A stretch of 54,854 nucleotides of DNA, from the IMG/VR virus record IMGVR_UViG_3300048066_000293, positions 1-54,854 of that record. One strand, written 5' to 3'. Of the stretch, positions 47,832-54,658 are shown one piece after another. This DNA is from a virus. The translations under genes and the position numbers were made by a program. The first letter of the stretch is position 1. Each line of letters begins with the position of its first letter. The notes under the pieces are model-generated. The model saw nothing but the letters and a program-made list of their open reading frames with translations, was not told where the DNA came from and ran no database searches.

Positions 47832-48593
47832 ATGCCAGCAGTACATAGAGTAGGTGATATTGATAGCGCAGGCGACAGCGCACAAACTGGCGCTGAAGGC
47901 GTTTTTGTAAATGGCGGTCCAACGCTAGGCGGCGGCGTAGCTGATACGTTAGGTGTTGATAACATTGTTGGGTTATCGGATGAAGATGCTAGAGCAATAT
48001 TGTCAGGTTATTCTGCTGAACTTGCTGAAGGAAATGATCCCGAGATAAATGAACAATTAGAATCGTTTGGAGGCGGCAGTCCTAACGGAGTTAGTCCAAC
48101 AACTGGAGAGTCAGGAGTTATTCCTGCACCAGGTTCAGACGCAGCAGGAGTTGGATCAGATGATGGTACTCCTCCAATAGAAACAACAAAACCAGTTACC
48201 GAATGGCTAAATTTTTTACCGCACGTTAGTGATTCTATCAAAGACGAAGTATGGGATAAACTATATGACTTAGCAAAGAATAAAATAAAAAGACCTATAC
48301 GAATTACATGCGGTTATCGTTCGCCAGCTTATAATGCACGAGTAGGTGGCGCAAAGAAAAGTCAGCATATGCAAGGCAATGCTGTAGATATTCTTTGGGA
48401 TACTACTAATGTTCAAGTACGTATTGATTTTATTCAACAGGCTATAAATGCAGGATTTACAGGAATAGGTTGTTATTCAAACTTTATACATCTTGATATA
48501 GGTCCAAAGCGACATTGGGGTCCTAATGGCAGTTTTACAGGACAAATACAACAATATAAACCTATACTAGAAAACAATGGTTATACTTTCTAG
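47832..48593 (+). CDS. PAAR-like spike tip fused to M15 peptidase, 253 aa
   Basis: I chose the ATG at 47832 after GGAGTATAAT. The start MPAVHRVGDIDSAGDSAQTG and VFVNGGPTLG fit a PAAR-type spike tip (T4 gp5.4 type). A linker rich in Gly and Ser follows, then an M15 peptidase domain: ITCGYRSPAYNARVGG, SQHMQGNAVDI (His and Asp) and FIHLDIG (His), all zinc ligands present. It would both pierce and cut the cell wall. Complete length. Confidence 0.8.
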   Translation: MPAVHRVGDIDSAGDSAQTGAEGVFVNGGPTLGGGVADTLGVDNIVGLSDEDARAILSGYSAELAEGNDPEINEQLESFGGGSPNGVSPTTGESGVIPAPGSDAAGVGSDDGTPPIETTKPVTEWLNFLPHVSDSIKDEVWDKLYDLAKNKIKRPIRITCGYRSPAYNARVGGAKKSQHMQGNAVDILWDTTNVQVRIDFIQQAINAGFTGIGCYSNFIHLDIGPKRHWGPNGSFTGQIQQYKPILENNGYTF

Positions 48594-48602
48594 TGATAAT
48601 GG

Positions 48603-48631
48603 TTGACAACTACTATTTTGTATGCTATTAT
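48603..48631 (+). promoter_or_regulatory. Sigma70 promoter TTGACA-17-TATTAT
   Basis: -35 at 48603-48608, -10 at 48626-48631. Drives the HAD gene and the small genes after it. Confidence 0.8.
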
Positions 48632-48658
48632 AGTTTATAATTTAATAATAGGCAAAAT

Positions 48659-49261
48659 ATGAAATACAATAATAAGGTAATACTAACAGACGCTGATGGC
48701 GTACTTCTTAATTGGGAGTATGCATTTACAGTCTGGATGGAGCAACACGGACATACGCAAGTTGATGACGCTAACTTTATATACGACATTGGCAAACGTT
48801 TTGGTTTAGAATCTAATAACATGGGGCATAGGCTTGTTAAGCAATTTAATGAGAGTGCTGCAATTGGCTTCCTACCAGCATTACGTGATGCAATGTATTA
48901 CGTTAAAAGACTACACGAAGAACACGGATATGTATTCCGTTGCATTACAAGTTTGTCTACAGACAGGAATGCATATAAACTTCGTAAAATGAATTTGGAA
49001 AAACTGTTCGGAGAAACAGCTTTTGAAGAATTAGTTTGTTTGGATACAGGTGCAGATAAAGACGAAGCACTAAAACCGTATAAAGATTCAGGTTTATACT
49101 GGATTGAAGACAAACTATCTAACGCAGTAACAGGTTTAGACTTAGGTCTAAAACCAATACTCATCGAACATGGATTTAATATGCTCGATGACATCCCTGA
49201 AGGTATGACTAAGGTAGTTAACTGGAAGGAAATTTATAACCACATAACAGGAGAAAAATAA
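48659..49261 (+). CDS. HAD-family phosphatase, 5'(3')-deoxyribonucleotidase-like, 200 aa
   Basis: The start VILTDADGVLLNW has the HAD motif I DxDG(V/T), and CITSLSTD motif II. A lysine and acidic pair in DKLSNAV (about 160) may be motifs III and IV. The size fits the 5'(3')-deoxyribonucleotidase branch of HAD enzymes, which recycle nucleotides. Motif III Lys is not certain. Overlaps the next start (TAATG). Confidence 0.75.
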   Translation: MKYNNKVILTDADGVLLNWEYAFTVWMEQHGHTQVDDANFIYDIGKRFGLESNNMGHRLVKQFNESAAIGFLPALRDAMYYVKRLHEEHGYVFRCITSLSTDRNAYKLRKMNLEKLFGETAFEELVCLDTGADKDEALKPYKDSGLYWIEDKLSNAVTGLDLGLKPILIEHGFNMLDDIPEGMTKVVNWKEIYNHITGEK

Positions 49262-49443
49262 TGTCACAACCGACACATGAAGAAATTGTACAGGCTTTTA
49301 ACAACTATCTAAAAGAGCATGAGACTTTTGAAGGTAAAGGTGTAAAAGCTGCCGCAACACGAGCACGTTCAGCATTAGGTGATTTAGGCAAACTTACTAA
49401 AGAGCGCCGTAAAGAAATCATTGAAAAAAAGAACGCAATGTAA
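49261..49443 (+). CDS. Small basic protein, 60 aa
   Basis: Helical (SQPTHEEIVQAFNNYLKEH; VKAAATRARSALGDLGKLTK), basic C-terminus. Similar small proteins occur in marine T4-like phages. A histone-like or ribosome-associated role is possible but not shown. Overlaps neighbours as TAATG. Confidence 0.7.
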   Translation: MSQPTHEEIVQAFNNYLKEHETFEGKGVKAAATRARSALGDLGKLTKERRKEIIEKKNAM

Positions 49444-49652
49444 TGAGCGGACAACGGCGATGGCTTAAATTATGGGCTAGAACTGTTGGCATGCCAATAG
49501 GCATTACGGACGACGACAAGCCAGAGTTGCAGCCCATCAAACAAAAAGATGTGAAACGGGCTCTGGCTTTTCGGACGTTTTGGATTGTATTACATGTTGT
49601 TACATGTTTTATGATTATCATTGGTAATGGACGAGTACTTAATTTTTGGTAA
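49443..49652 (+). CDS. Small membrane protein, 69 aa
   Basis: A soluble basic N-terminus (RRWLKLWARTVGMP) and one membrane segment (about 44-62, FWIVLHVVTCFMIIIG). Small membrane proteins of this layout are conserved in marine T4-like phages (from memory). Function unknown. Confidence 0.7.
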   Translation: MSGQRRWLKLWARTVGMPIGITDDDKPELQPIKQKDVKRALAFRTFWIVLHVVTCFMIIIGNGRVLNFW

Positions 49653-49665
49653 GAAAGATAATAAA

Positions 49666-49830
49666 ATGAATCCTGTTTCAAGGAAACACAGCCCAGAGAC
49701 GCAGAAACTAATCGACGAGTGGCTAAAGAAAAATGAGCCAACTAAGTTTGCGTACAATCAAAGATCAGAACACGTAGAAGTAACAAAAGGGTTCTACGGC
49801 AGAAAGAAAAAGAAAAAGACAGAGGATTAA
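49666..49830 (+). CDS. Small basic protein, 54 aa
   Basis: I chose the ATG at 49666; an in-frame ATG at 49621 lies inside the previous gene. The protein is basic and ends GRKKKKKTED. No family recognised. Confidence 0.6.
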   Translation: MNPVSRKHSPETQKLIDEWLKKNEPTKFAYNQRSEHVEVTKGFYGRKKKKKTED

Positions 49831-49831
49831 C

Positions 49832-50443
49832 ATGCCATACGTAGATGTATTTCCTTCGGCTGTGTCAGTAGACAATATTGGTAGAGCATTTACAGAAGAA
49901 GAAACTAAACTTTGCGAACAAGAATTTGAAGTTGCTATGCATAACATTGGCAACATGATGGGGTCTGATCAATATGTCTTAAATAGACCCGAGTTATCTG
50001 ATATACGACAGTTTATACAGCAAAGACTAGATGCGTATCTACATGAAGTGTATGCACCTCATAATGATTTAGAAATATATATTACTCAAAGTTGGTTCAG
50101 CTGGCTAACGCCTGGACAACATTTCCATGAGCACCAACATCAAAATAGCTTAGTATCAGGGTGTCTTTATTTTAGTGCAGATAGAAATCAAGATGCTCTT
50201 ATTCTACACAAAAAAGAATTTCAACAAATTTATATTCCAACCGCACCTGAAAATACAAATTTATGGAATGCGCAAATGGCAAATATTCCTGTAGCAACAG
50301 GAGATATAGTTTTGTTTCCGTCTAAGATTACTCATAGTGTTGCACCAACACAAGGAAAGCATTTACGCACAACACTTGCGTTTAATAGTTTTATAAAAGG
50401 CAATATTAGAGAAGGCCTTCATCTTTTAGATTTAGACCTATGA
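49832..50443 (+). CDS. 2OG-Fe(II) oxygenase family protein, 203 aa
   Basis: HFHEHQHQNSLVSGCLYFSA (iron-binding His region, about residues 95-114), followed by GDIVLFPSKITHSV (about 160-173; the distal His and Ser) and LRTTLAFNSF (2-oxoglutarate-side Arg), the pattern of the 2OG-Fe(II) oxygenase family frequent in marine phages. The substrate (nucleic acid base, protein or lipid) is unknown. It begins one base after the previous stop. Confidence 0.85.
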   Translation: MPYVDVFPSAVSVDNIGRAFTEEETKLCEQEFEVAMHNIGNMMGSDQYVLNRPELSDIRQFIQQRLDAYLHEVYAPHNDLEIYITQSWFSWLTPGQHFHEHQHQNSLVSGCLYFSADRNQDALILHKKEFQQIYIPTAPENTNLWNAQMANIPVATGDIVLFPSKITHSVAPTQGKHLRTTLAFNSFIKGNIREGLHLLDLDL

Positions 50444-50444
50444 T

Positions 50445-51308
50445 ATGCAAGAAACTGTCGACTTTGAAGATATAAGAAAACTATTTGACGACACATGGGA
50501 CGTTGGATATCTTAGTCCTGAACATTTATTACAATGCGCACATTCACCAGTTAAGAATAAATTTCATGTGTATGGTGTAGACTACACAAATAATACACAC
50601 TTTAAAAATCTATTCAATTCGATAGTACTAGTAAAAACAGGCCATACATGGGATTACAGCCATTACGACCAAGCCAAAGACATTATGTCAAATAGCGGCA
50701 TCGTTGGTTGGTATCCTTCTTACACTAATTACAAACAGGCAGTAATACATGCAGGACTAGGTGTTCGAGCAAAAAACAGTCTTGTTTATAGTTTCAAGTT
50801 TGGATTTGATTGTCATATATGCATGATAAGTTTCCAACCTACTATTGTAAATTATCCTGATAGAAGTAAAAAACGTAACTACGGACTTTGGAAACATTGC
50901 GAAGGTTGTGATGATTGTATTGTTAATTGTCCTGCAAAAGCAATACACTATGATGAAAAAGAACCTCCGTGGATTGATTCAGGAGCATGTGAAAATTTTA
51001 TATTTTTTGGTAAAGATGAAAATGTTCCAAATGTTATTAACTATTGGCATAAAAATGTACATCCTGAAATACCACAGCAAGTAATTGATAATATCAAAAC
51101 TGTAAAAGATATGAAGGACACAATAGGAGATATCAAATGGGACACAAACGGCTATAGTTACGATGGCAATGTTACCCGTAAAGATGGTGAAATAGTTTAT
51201 GTACCGCACTGTAGAGAATGTACAAGTCAACCACGGTGTAGTAAATGGGAAGGAAACTATCCTTATGATGGATCAGGCCCCATAGAAAAGATTAGGATCG
51301 TAAAATGA
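50445..51308 (+). CDS. QueG-like iron-sulfur protein, 287 aa
   Basis: The segment AGLGVRAKNSLVYSFKFG and the ferredoxin-type cluster CEGCDDCIVNCPAKAI (Cys152, 155, 158, 162) match the epoxyqueuosine reductase / reductive dehalogenase Fe-S family. QueG acts in the last step of queuosine tRNA modification. Only one 4Fe-4S motif is clear; a late CRECTSQPRC block may supply further Cys. No other queuosine gene lies in the window, so a different reductase role is possible. It overlaps the next gene by ATGA. Confidence 0.75.
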   Translation: MQETVDFEDIRKLFDDTWDVGYLSPEHLLQCAHSPVKNKFHVYGVDYTNNTHFKNLFNSIVLVKTGHTWDYSHYDQAKDIMSNSGIVGWYPSYTNYKQAVIHAGLGVRAKNSLVYSFKFGFDCHICMISFQPTIVNYPDRSKKRNYGLWKHCEGCDDCIVNCPAKAIHYDEKEPPWIDSGACENFIFFGKDENVPNVINYWHKNVHPEIPQQVIDNIKTVKDMKDTIGDIKWDTNGYSYDGNVTRKDGEIVYVPHCRECTSQPRCSKWEGNYPYDGSGPIEKIRIVK

Positions 51309-51628
51309 ATTGTGAACAAGGCGATAAAGCCGTAATTGTATTTTCAATAAACCCAAAAAATGTTGGAAGAATTGTAGATGTAACAGAGTATATTGGAAAG
51401 TTTAGCGAACGCGAACAGTTTCAGTTTAGAGGATTAGTTTGTCAAGCACCTGTTACAGATCACTACTGGTGGATAGAAGCAGATGATATAGACATACAAC
51501 TAGGTCCAAGTCCTCGAGCATATATTGCTGATAGTTGGTTACGACCAATACGTCCAGAGGGCGAGTCTAAAAAACAAAAGGCATCAAAAGGATTAGATGT
51601 TAGCGCACTAACTACCCTTAATTTGTAA
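51305..51628 (+). CDS. Hypothetical protein, 107 aa
   Basis: ATGA overlap with the QueG-like gene. Contains VIVFSINPKNVGRIVDVTE and a WWIEADDIDIQLGP segment, beta-rich. No family recognised; co-translated with the Fe-S protein, so perhaps functionally linked. Confidence 0.7.
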   Translation: MNCEQGDKAVIVFSINPKNVGRIVDVTEYIGKFSEREQFQFRGLVCQAPVTDHYWWIEADDIDIQLGPSPRAYIADSWLRPIRPEGESKKQKASKGLDVSALTTLNL

Positions 51629-51631
51629 ATA
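51626..51631 (+). promoter_or_regulatory. Late promoter core TAAATA
   Basis: TAAATA, 25 bases before the ATG at 51657, which has AAAGGAGG. Confidence 0.55.
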
Positions 51632-51656
51632 TAGATATAAGCAAAGGAGGTCCACA

Positions 51657-51911
51657 ATGTGCAGTCCATTTGTACGTAAAGAAGCCAACAGACTTTTTTG
51701 GTTAGTTAAAGGTCATCTAATTCCTATATCGGAGCCAGACGATATTGTAGAAGGTTACTATGAAAGTTATTTCAAACGGTTATGGAATAATGAATCTGGA
51801 TGCTTAGAGCAGTATGAACATGGATTTGAGCAAGCATGGAAAGCTCGTGAAGCAGAAATGTATGCTACGGATATCCAAAAAGTAGCAGTACTAGGCGGAC
51901 ACTACGATTAA
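51657..51911 (+). CDS. Hypothetical protein, 84 aa
   Basis: Strong AAAGGAGG ribosome-binding site and a late core. Aromatic and charged (DIVEGYYESYFKRLWNNESG). No family recognised. Confidence 0.7.
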   Translation: MCSPFVRKEANRLFWLVKGHLIPISEPDDIVEGYYESYFKRLWNNESGCLEQYEHGFEQAWKAREAEMYATDIQKVAVLGGHYD

Positions 51912-51914
51912 AGG

Positions 51915-51943
51915 TAGACAAATATATCAAACTGTGTTATAGT
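51915..51943 (+). promoter_or_regulatory. Sigma70 promoter TAGACA-17-TATAGT
   Basis: -35 at 51915-51920, -10 at 51938-51943. Drives the small genes before the tmRNA. Confidence 0.65.
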
Positions 51944-51969
51944 ATAACATAACAATTAGGGAGATAGAT

Positions 51970-52038
51970 ATGACTACATTTGAAAAGATTGAATTTGTTG
52001 TTGGTTTATCGTGTTTAGGACTTCTCCTATCACTATAA
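51970..52038 (+). CDS. Very small hydrophobic peptide, 22 aa
   Basis: ATG at 51970 after GGGAGATAG; the second half is hydrophobic (VVGLSCLGLLLSL). It is short, so it may be a leader peptide rather than a functional protein. Confidence 0.4.
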   Translation: MTTFEKIEFVVGLSCLGLLLSL

Positions 52039-52060
52039 GCGAATACTCACAAACGTAGTA

Positions 52061-52162
52061 TTGCTTTTATATTTTTGGTGCATTGACGAAGATCCAGAAA
52101 TGTGTAGACTAAAAAAGAAAGGTGAACAAACTTCTACTATTGAAATAGAGGTTGACATCTAG
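52061..52162 (+). CDS. Possible small protein, 33 aa
   Basis: Open frame from TTG at 52061; starts hydrophobic (LLYFWC), then IDEDPEMCRLKKKGEQ. No ribosome-binding site is clear. The stop overlaps the -35 of the tmRNA promoter. Low confidence. Confidence 0.3.
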   Translation: MLLYFWCIDEDPEMCRLKKKGEQTSTIEIEVDI

Positions 52163-52182
52163 TATTACTTATGTTATAAATA
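52152..52182 (+). promoter_or_regulatory. Dual promoter: sigma70 TTGACA-17-TATAAA and late TATAAATA
   Basis: -35 TTGACA at 52152-52157 and -10 TATAAA at 52175-52180; the -10 is part of an exact T4-type late promoter TATAAATA (52175-52182). The tmRNA could thus be made both early and late. Confidence 0.75.
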
Positions 52183-52186
52183 GTAT

Positions 52187-52249
52187 TGTAACGTTGAAGC
52201 AATTCAAACGGCATACAGGACCCGGGGGCGGTACCCGGCAGCTCCACCA
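52187..52249 (+). ncRNA. ssrA: Circularly permuted tmRNA: acceptor piece
   Basis: This piece ends CAGCTCC-A-CCA. It has the T arm CCGGG-GGCGGTA-CCCGG, whose loop is typical of alphaproteobacterial tmRNA. Its acceptor strand CAGCTCC pairs over 7 bp with GGGGCTG at 52414-52420, which starts the coding piece. The gene order (acceptor first, coding second) is the permuted two-piece type. Upstream AATTCAAAC can pair with GTTTAAT of the coding piece. The 5' end is uncertain by a few bases. Confidence 0.85.
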
Positions 52250-52269
52250 TAAGCACATTTGGAAACACA

Positions 52270-52443
52270 ATGAAGACACGTATTAAAATGCAAGGCGGCG
52301 ATGAGTTTGATGCTCTAAGCAAGAAGGCTAAAAATTACTATCATTGGAAACCAGGTGAACGCAAGAAGATTAAGCGTGGTTATAACAAAAGACTTCGCAA
52401 GTGTGCTTATGATGGGGCTGAAATAGGATCGACTGGTGTTTAA
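52270..52443 (+). CDS. Small basic ORF inside the tmRNA intervening segment, 57 aa
   Basis: ATG at 52270 after GGAAA. The product starts MKTRIKMQGGDEFDALSKK and is strongly basic (GERKKIKRGYNKRLRK), then extends over the first 30 bases of the mature coding piece (codons for GAEIGSTGV). So protein and tmRNA coding overlap, unless the ORF is not translated. The N-terminal part resembles small basic proteins of marine T4-like phages. Most of it lies in the piece that would be cut out of the precursor. Confidence 0.55.
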   Translation: MKTRIKMQGGDEFDALSKKAKNYYHWKPGERKKIKRGYNKRLRKCAYDGAEIGSTGV

Positions 52444-52570
52444 TAGGAGAGTGGAGTTGCCCGGATGTAAGCTCGGTTAACGCGAACAAACTTAATAATT
52501 GCAAACGCAAATTATTCATTAGCAGCCTAAGGGCAGCTACGAGGTAGTTAGACCTTGTTACCAAACATAG
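52414..52570 (+). ncRNA. ssrA: Circularly permuted tmRNA: coding piece with tag ANANYSLAA
   Basis: It starts GGGGCTG...GGATCGAC, the usual tmRNA 5' motif. The resume codon is GCA at 52501 and the tag is A N A N Y S L A A, ending in TAA at 52528-52530 (compare E. coli ANDENYALAA). Downstream helix GGGCAGCTACGAGGTAG and a terminator follow. tmRNA rescues stalled ribosomes with SmpB and tags the protein for ClpXP-type proteases. A shorter tag than E. coli (9 residues). The 3' end is approximate. Confidence 0.9.
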
Positions 52571-52571
52571 C

Positions 52572-52600
52572 AGAAAAGCATCTTCGGATGCTTTTCTTTT
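52572..52600 (+). terminator. Terminator of the tmRNA gene
   Basis: AAAAGCATC-TTCG-GATGCTTTT (UUCG loop), followed by T-rich sequence; 52572-52593 form the hairpin. Confidence 0.85.
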
Positions 52601-52630
52601 ATCTGCTACGTTTTAGCGCAGTTATAATAC

Positions 52631-52659
52631 TTGACTTTTGGCTAAAATCGTGCTAAATT
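52631..52659 (+). promoter_or_regulatory. Sigma70-type promoter TTGACT-17-TAAATT
   Basis: -35 at 52631-52636, -10 at 52654-52659. It drives the membrane and pseudoazurin operon. Confidence 0.65.
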
Positions 52660-52691
52660 AATATACACACATAGACAGAAAGGACTCTACT

Positions 52692-53054
52692 ATGAAACCC
52701 TCTACTAAGCCCATTGGCTGGGCAACTACTATTTCATCACTAATTTCCATACCACGTGAGATGTGGGACAGCGTGATGACAGTAGAAAAGTCACCACTAC
52801 GTAATTTAGACCCTATGGTTGGTCATATGATTTTTCAATGTTTGTTCTTTATTTGGTCAGGCATCTTTGCAGTAATGGTAGGAAGTTTTTATGCGTTTGG
52901 CATTAGTGCAGCATTTCATATCTTGTTGATCAGTGGTATTACAATTACAGCAGTGATATTCCGTCAAGCAGAAAAGAATCCAGAATCACTTAACAGTTTG
53001 TTAAAGTCAGGACGCAAATACAACGGCCGAGCAAACGGAGGCGAGCATGAGTGA
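52692..53054 (+). CDS. Membrane protein, 120 aa
   Basis: ATG at 52692 after AAAGGAC. Two membrane segments (about 46-68, MIFQCLFFIWSGIFAVMVG, and 69-90, ISAAFHILLISGITITAVIF). The N-terminal part has an amphipathic helix IPREMWDSVMTV. Function unknown; it heads the operon with the possible COX IV-like protein and pseudoazurin. Overlaps the next gene by 8 bases. Confidence 0.7.
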   Translation: MKPSTKPIGWATTISSLISIPREMWDSVMTVEKSPLRNLDPMVGHMIFQCLFFIWSGIFAVMVGSFYAFGISAAFHILLISGITITAVIFRQAEKNPESLNSLLKSGRKYNGRANGGEHE

Positions 53055-53208
53055 GCAAACAAACTATTGCACAACTAAAGGCCTAGGCTGGGCTTTTCTA
53101 ATTATTATTATTGGAATGGTTGGTATGCCTATTCTCGGGTCAGCTATTGCTTATCCAGACAACTGCAAACAGTCTATTCTTATTCCTTGTTTAGGACTAG
53201 AAAAATGA
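53047..53208 (+). CDS. Small membrane protein, 53 aa
   Basis: ATG at 53047 overlaps the previous gene; one membrane segment (GLGWAFLIIIIGMVGMPILG) and two C-terminal Cys (NCKQSILIPCLG). Its stop overlaps the next start (ATGA). Function unknown. Confidence 0.6.
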   Translation: MSEQTNYCTTKGLGWAFLIIIIGMVGMPILGSAIAYPDNCKQSILIPCLGLEK

Positions 53209-53417
53209 TACCTAAAGAAACAGCACAAAAAACAGCAGAACATACCTTCACAGGTTTTATGAACTGGACAAAATACACAGTATACGGCTCGCTTGCTTTT
53301 TTCTTAGCAGTAGCAAGTTGTAATTTTGGCGTAGAAGACGGACCTAATAGAACAGGTTCGCAGTATGACGGGAGTGCGTATGCTCCTATGAATCTTAACG
53401 TAAAGGATAACAAATGA
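53205..53417 (+). CDS. Possible aa3-type cytochrome oxidase subunit IV-like protein, 70 aa
   Basis: I chose the ATG at 53205, overlapping the previous stop (ATGA). The block AEHTFTGFMNWTKYTVYGSLAFFLAVA resembles the short bacterial subunit IV (COX4_pro_2: ...H..TY.GF.KL...), a single membrane helix. A Cys in VASC could be a lipobox or chance. If correct, the phage would touch the host terminal oxidase. It neighbours pseudoazurin. This is a motif-level call. Confidence 0.5.
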   Translation: MIPKETAQKTAEHTFTGFMNWTKYTVYGSLAFFLAVASCNFGVEDGPNRTGSQYDGSAYAPMNLNVKDNK

Positions 53418-53830
53418 GATTAACATTAGCAGCAATTTTAATTGCAATTGGTATGGGCACTGCTCATGCAGAAGATATGACCATTGACATGTTAAACAAG
53501 CGTGACGATGGTGCAAAGATGGTTTATTCACAAGACATTGCACGTATTGATGTAGGCGATACAATTACATGGACACCAGAGGATAAAGGACACAATGTAG
53601 AATTTATTGCAGGTCCAGACGGATGGGACGCACCACGTAAATCAAAACTATCAAAAGAAGTTGCGATTACATTTGATACACCAGGCGTATATCTCTATCA
53701 ATGCACACCACACAAGTCAATGGGCATGATTGCTATTGTCGTTGTAGGTGACGGAGACAATGATGTATCCAAAGCTAAAGTAAAAGGCAAATCAAAGAAA
53801 AAATTAAAAGCGTTATTGGCTGAGCTATGA
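53414..53830 (+). CDS. Pseudoazurin (type 1 copper protein), 138 aa
   Basis: A Sec signal peptide (residues 1-19, LTLAAILIAIGMGTAHA) precedes a cupredoxin domain. The four copper ligands are present: His in DKGHNVEF, and Cys, His and Met in YQCTPHKSMGM. The spacing Cys-x4-His... and CTPHxxMGM fits pseudoazurin, which shuttles electrons in the periplasm, for example to terminal or nitrogen-oxide reductases. A Lys-rich C-terminal tail (VSKAKVKGKSKKKL) is unusual. ATGA overlaps at both ends. Confidence 0.92.
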   Translation: MRLTLAAILIAIGMGTAHAEDMTIDMLNKRDDGAKMVYSQDIARIDVGDTITWTPEDKGHNVEFIAGPDGWDAPRKSKLSKEVAITFDTPGVYLYQCTPHKSMGMIAIVVVGDGDNDVSKAKVKGKSKKKLKALLAEL

Positions 53831-54042
53831 AACCGAACAAAAACTTTGAGCTTTCTGTAAGAGATATTGAAGTTATAGAATCAGCACTAAGAGCAAAGGC
53901 TGGTCGTAGAGGATTGGCTATTGCTCAAGGTGACGTATCTGTACAACTCCATGAAGAAATGACAGAGATACAACAACTGCTTGGTCGCATACATGATCAA
54001 AAACAGTGGTATAGGCCAAAGGATTTTGTTCCGGGCGGATAG
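53827..54042 (+). CDS. Hypothetical protein, 71 aa
   Basis: ATGA overlap with pseudoazurin. Helical (SVRDIEVIESALRAKAGRR; MTEIQQLLGRIHDQK) with a short Trp-containing tail. No family recognised; last gene of this operon. Confidence 0.65.
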   Translation: MKPNKNFELSVRDIEVIESALRAKAGRRGLAIAQGDVSVQLHEEMTEIQQLLGRIHDQKQWYRPKDFVPGG

Positions 54043-54133
54043 TGTTGCAAATAAGTAACAAGTATATGTTAACTTTTTAAAACACGCTCTAAAGCACTCC
54101 GTAACATAAATTACTAGTGTAAATAAAACGTCA

Positions 54134-54161
54134 AAGGGCAAGCGCGAACTTGCCCTTTTTT
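54134..54161 (+). terminator. Rho-independent terminator
   Basis: Stem AAGGGCAAG / CTTGCCCTT, loop CGCGAA, followed by a T run. Confidence 0.85.
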
Positions 54162-54189
54162 ATGACATTACAACTTGAAAGGTATTATA

Positions 54190-54570
54190 ATGCGTACAGT
54201 ATTTATCGCGGCAGCATTGACTGCATCAGCAACAGTAGCAGGAGCAGTTGACTTAGGTACAACTGGTGTTACTCTTAACACAGACGTTGTAGCAACACAT
54301 ATGGTGGATGCAGAAACAACAACAATGACAATTGAGCCAGAATTAGGTTATGCATTTGGCATGGCTAACTTCACAATGGGTACAATGTTGAATATTTGGG
54401 ACAACGACAATAAAGTAACATTTGATGATGAGTTTGATCATCTTCCAGTGGTTGATTTTGGTGTAACTTATGGTTTGACAGATAGCGTTGAATTAGAAGC
54501 AACGACATCATATGACCTAGAAGCAGAAGAACGCGGTGAAATCAAATTAATGACAACGTTTAGTTTCTAA
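54190..54570 (+). CDS. Small outer-membrane beta-barrel protein, 126 aa
   Basis: I chose the ATG at 54190, after AAAGG; the frame extends to 54175. A signal peptide (residues 1-19, TVFIAAALTASATVAGAV) is followed by alternating strands (TLNTDVVATHMVDAETTT; PELGYAFGMANFTMGTMLNI) and a final Phe (TTFSF), as in outer-membrane barrels. It could alter the cell surface of infected cells or exclude other phages. Followed by a terminator, so it is expressed as a separate unit. Confidence 0.75.
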   Translation: MRTVFIAAALTASATVAGAVDLGTTGVTLNTDVVATHMVDAETTTMTIEPELGYAFGMANFTMGTMLNIWDNDNKVTFDDEFDHLPVVDFGVTYGLTDSVELEATTSYDLEAEERGEIKLMTTFSF

Positions 54571-54593
54571 GTTAACAATATAACAACTAAAAG

Positions 54594-54620
54594 AAGGCGC
54601 TCTTAGAGCGTCTTTTTTTG
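54594..54620 (+). terminator. Rho-independent terminator
   Basis: Stem AAGGCGCTC / GAGCGTCTT with TTA loop, followed by T7. Confidence 0.85.
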
Positions 54621-54624
54621 TGAC

Positions 54625-54630
54625 TAAATA
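54625..54630 (+). promoter_or_regulatory. Late promoter core TAAATA
   Basis: TAAATA, 28 bases before the ATG at 54659, which has GAGGAGC. Confidence 0.55.
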
Positions 54631-54658
54631 AACGTAGTATATTATAGAGGAGCAACTC

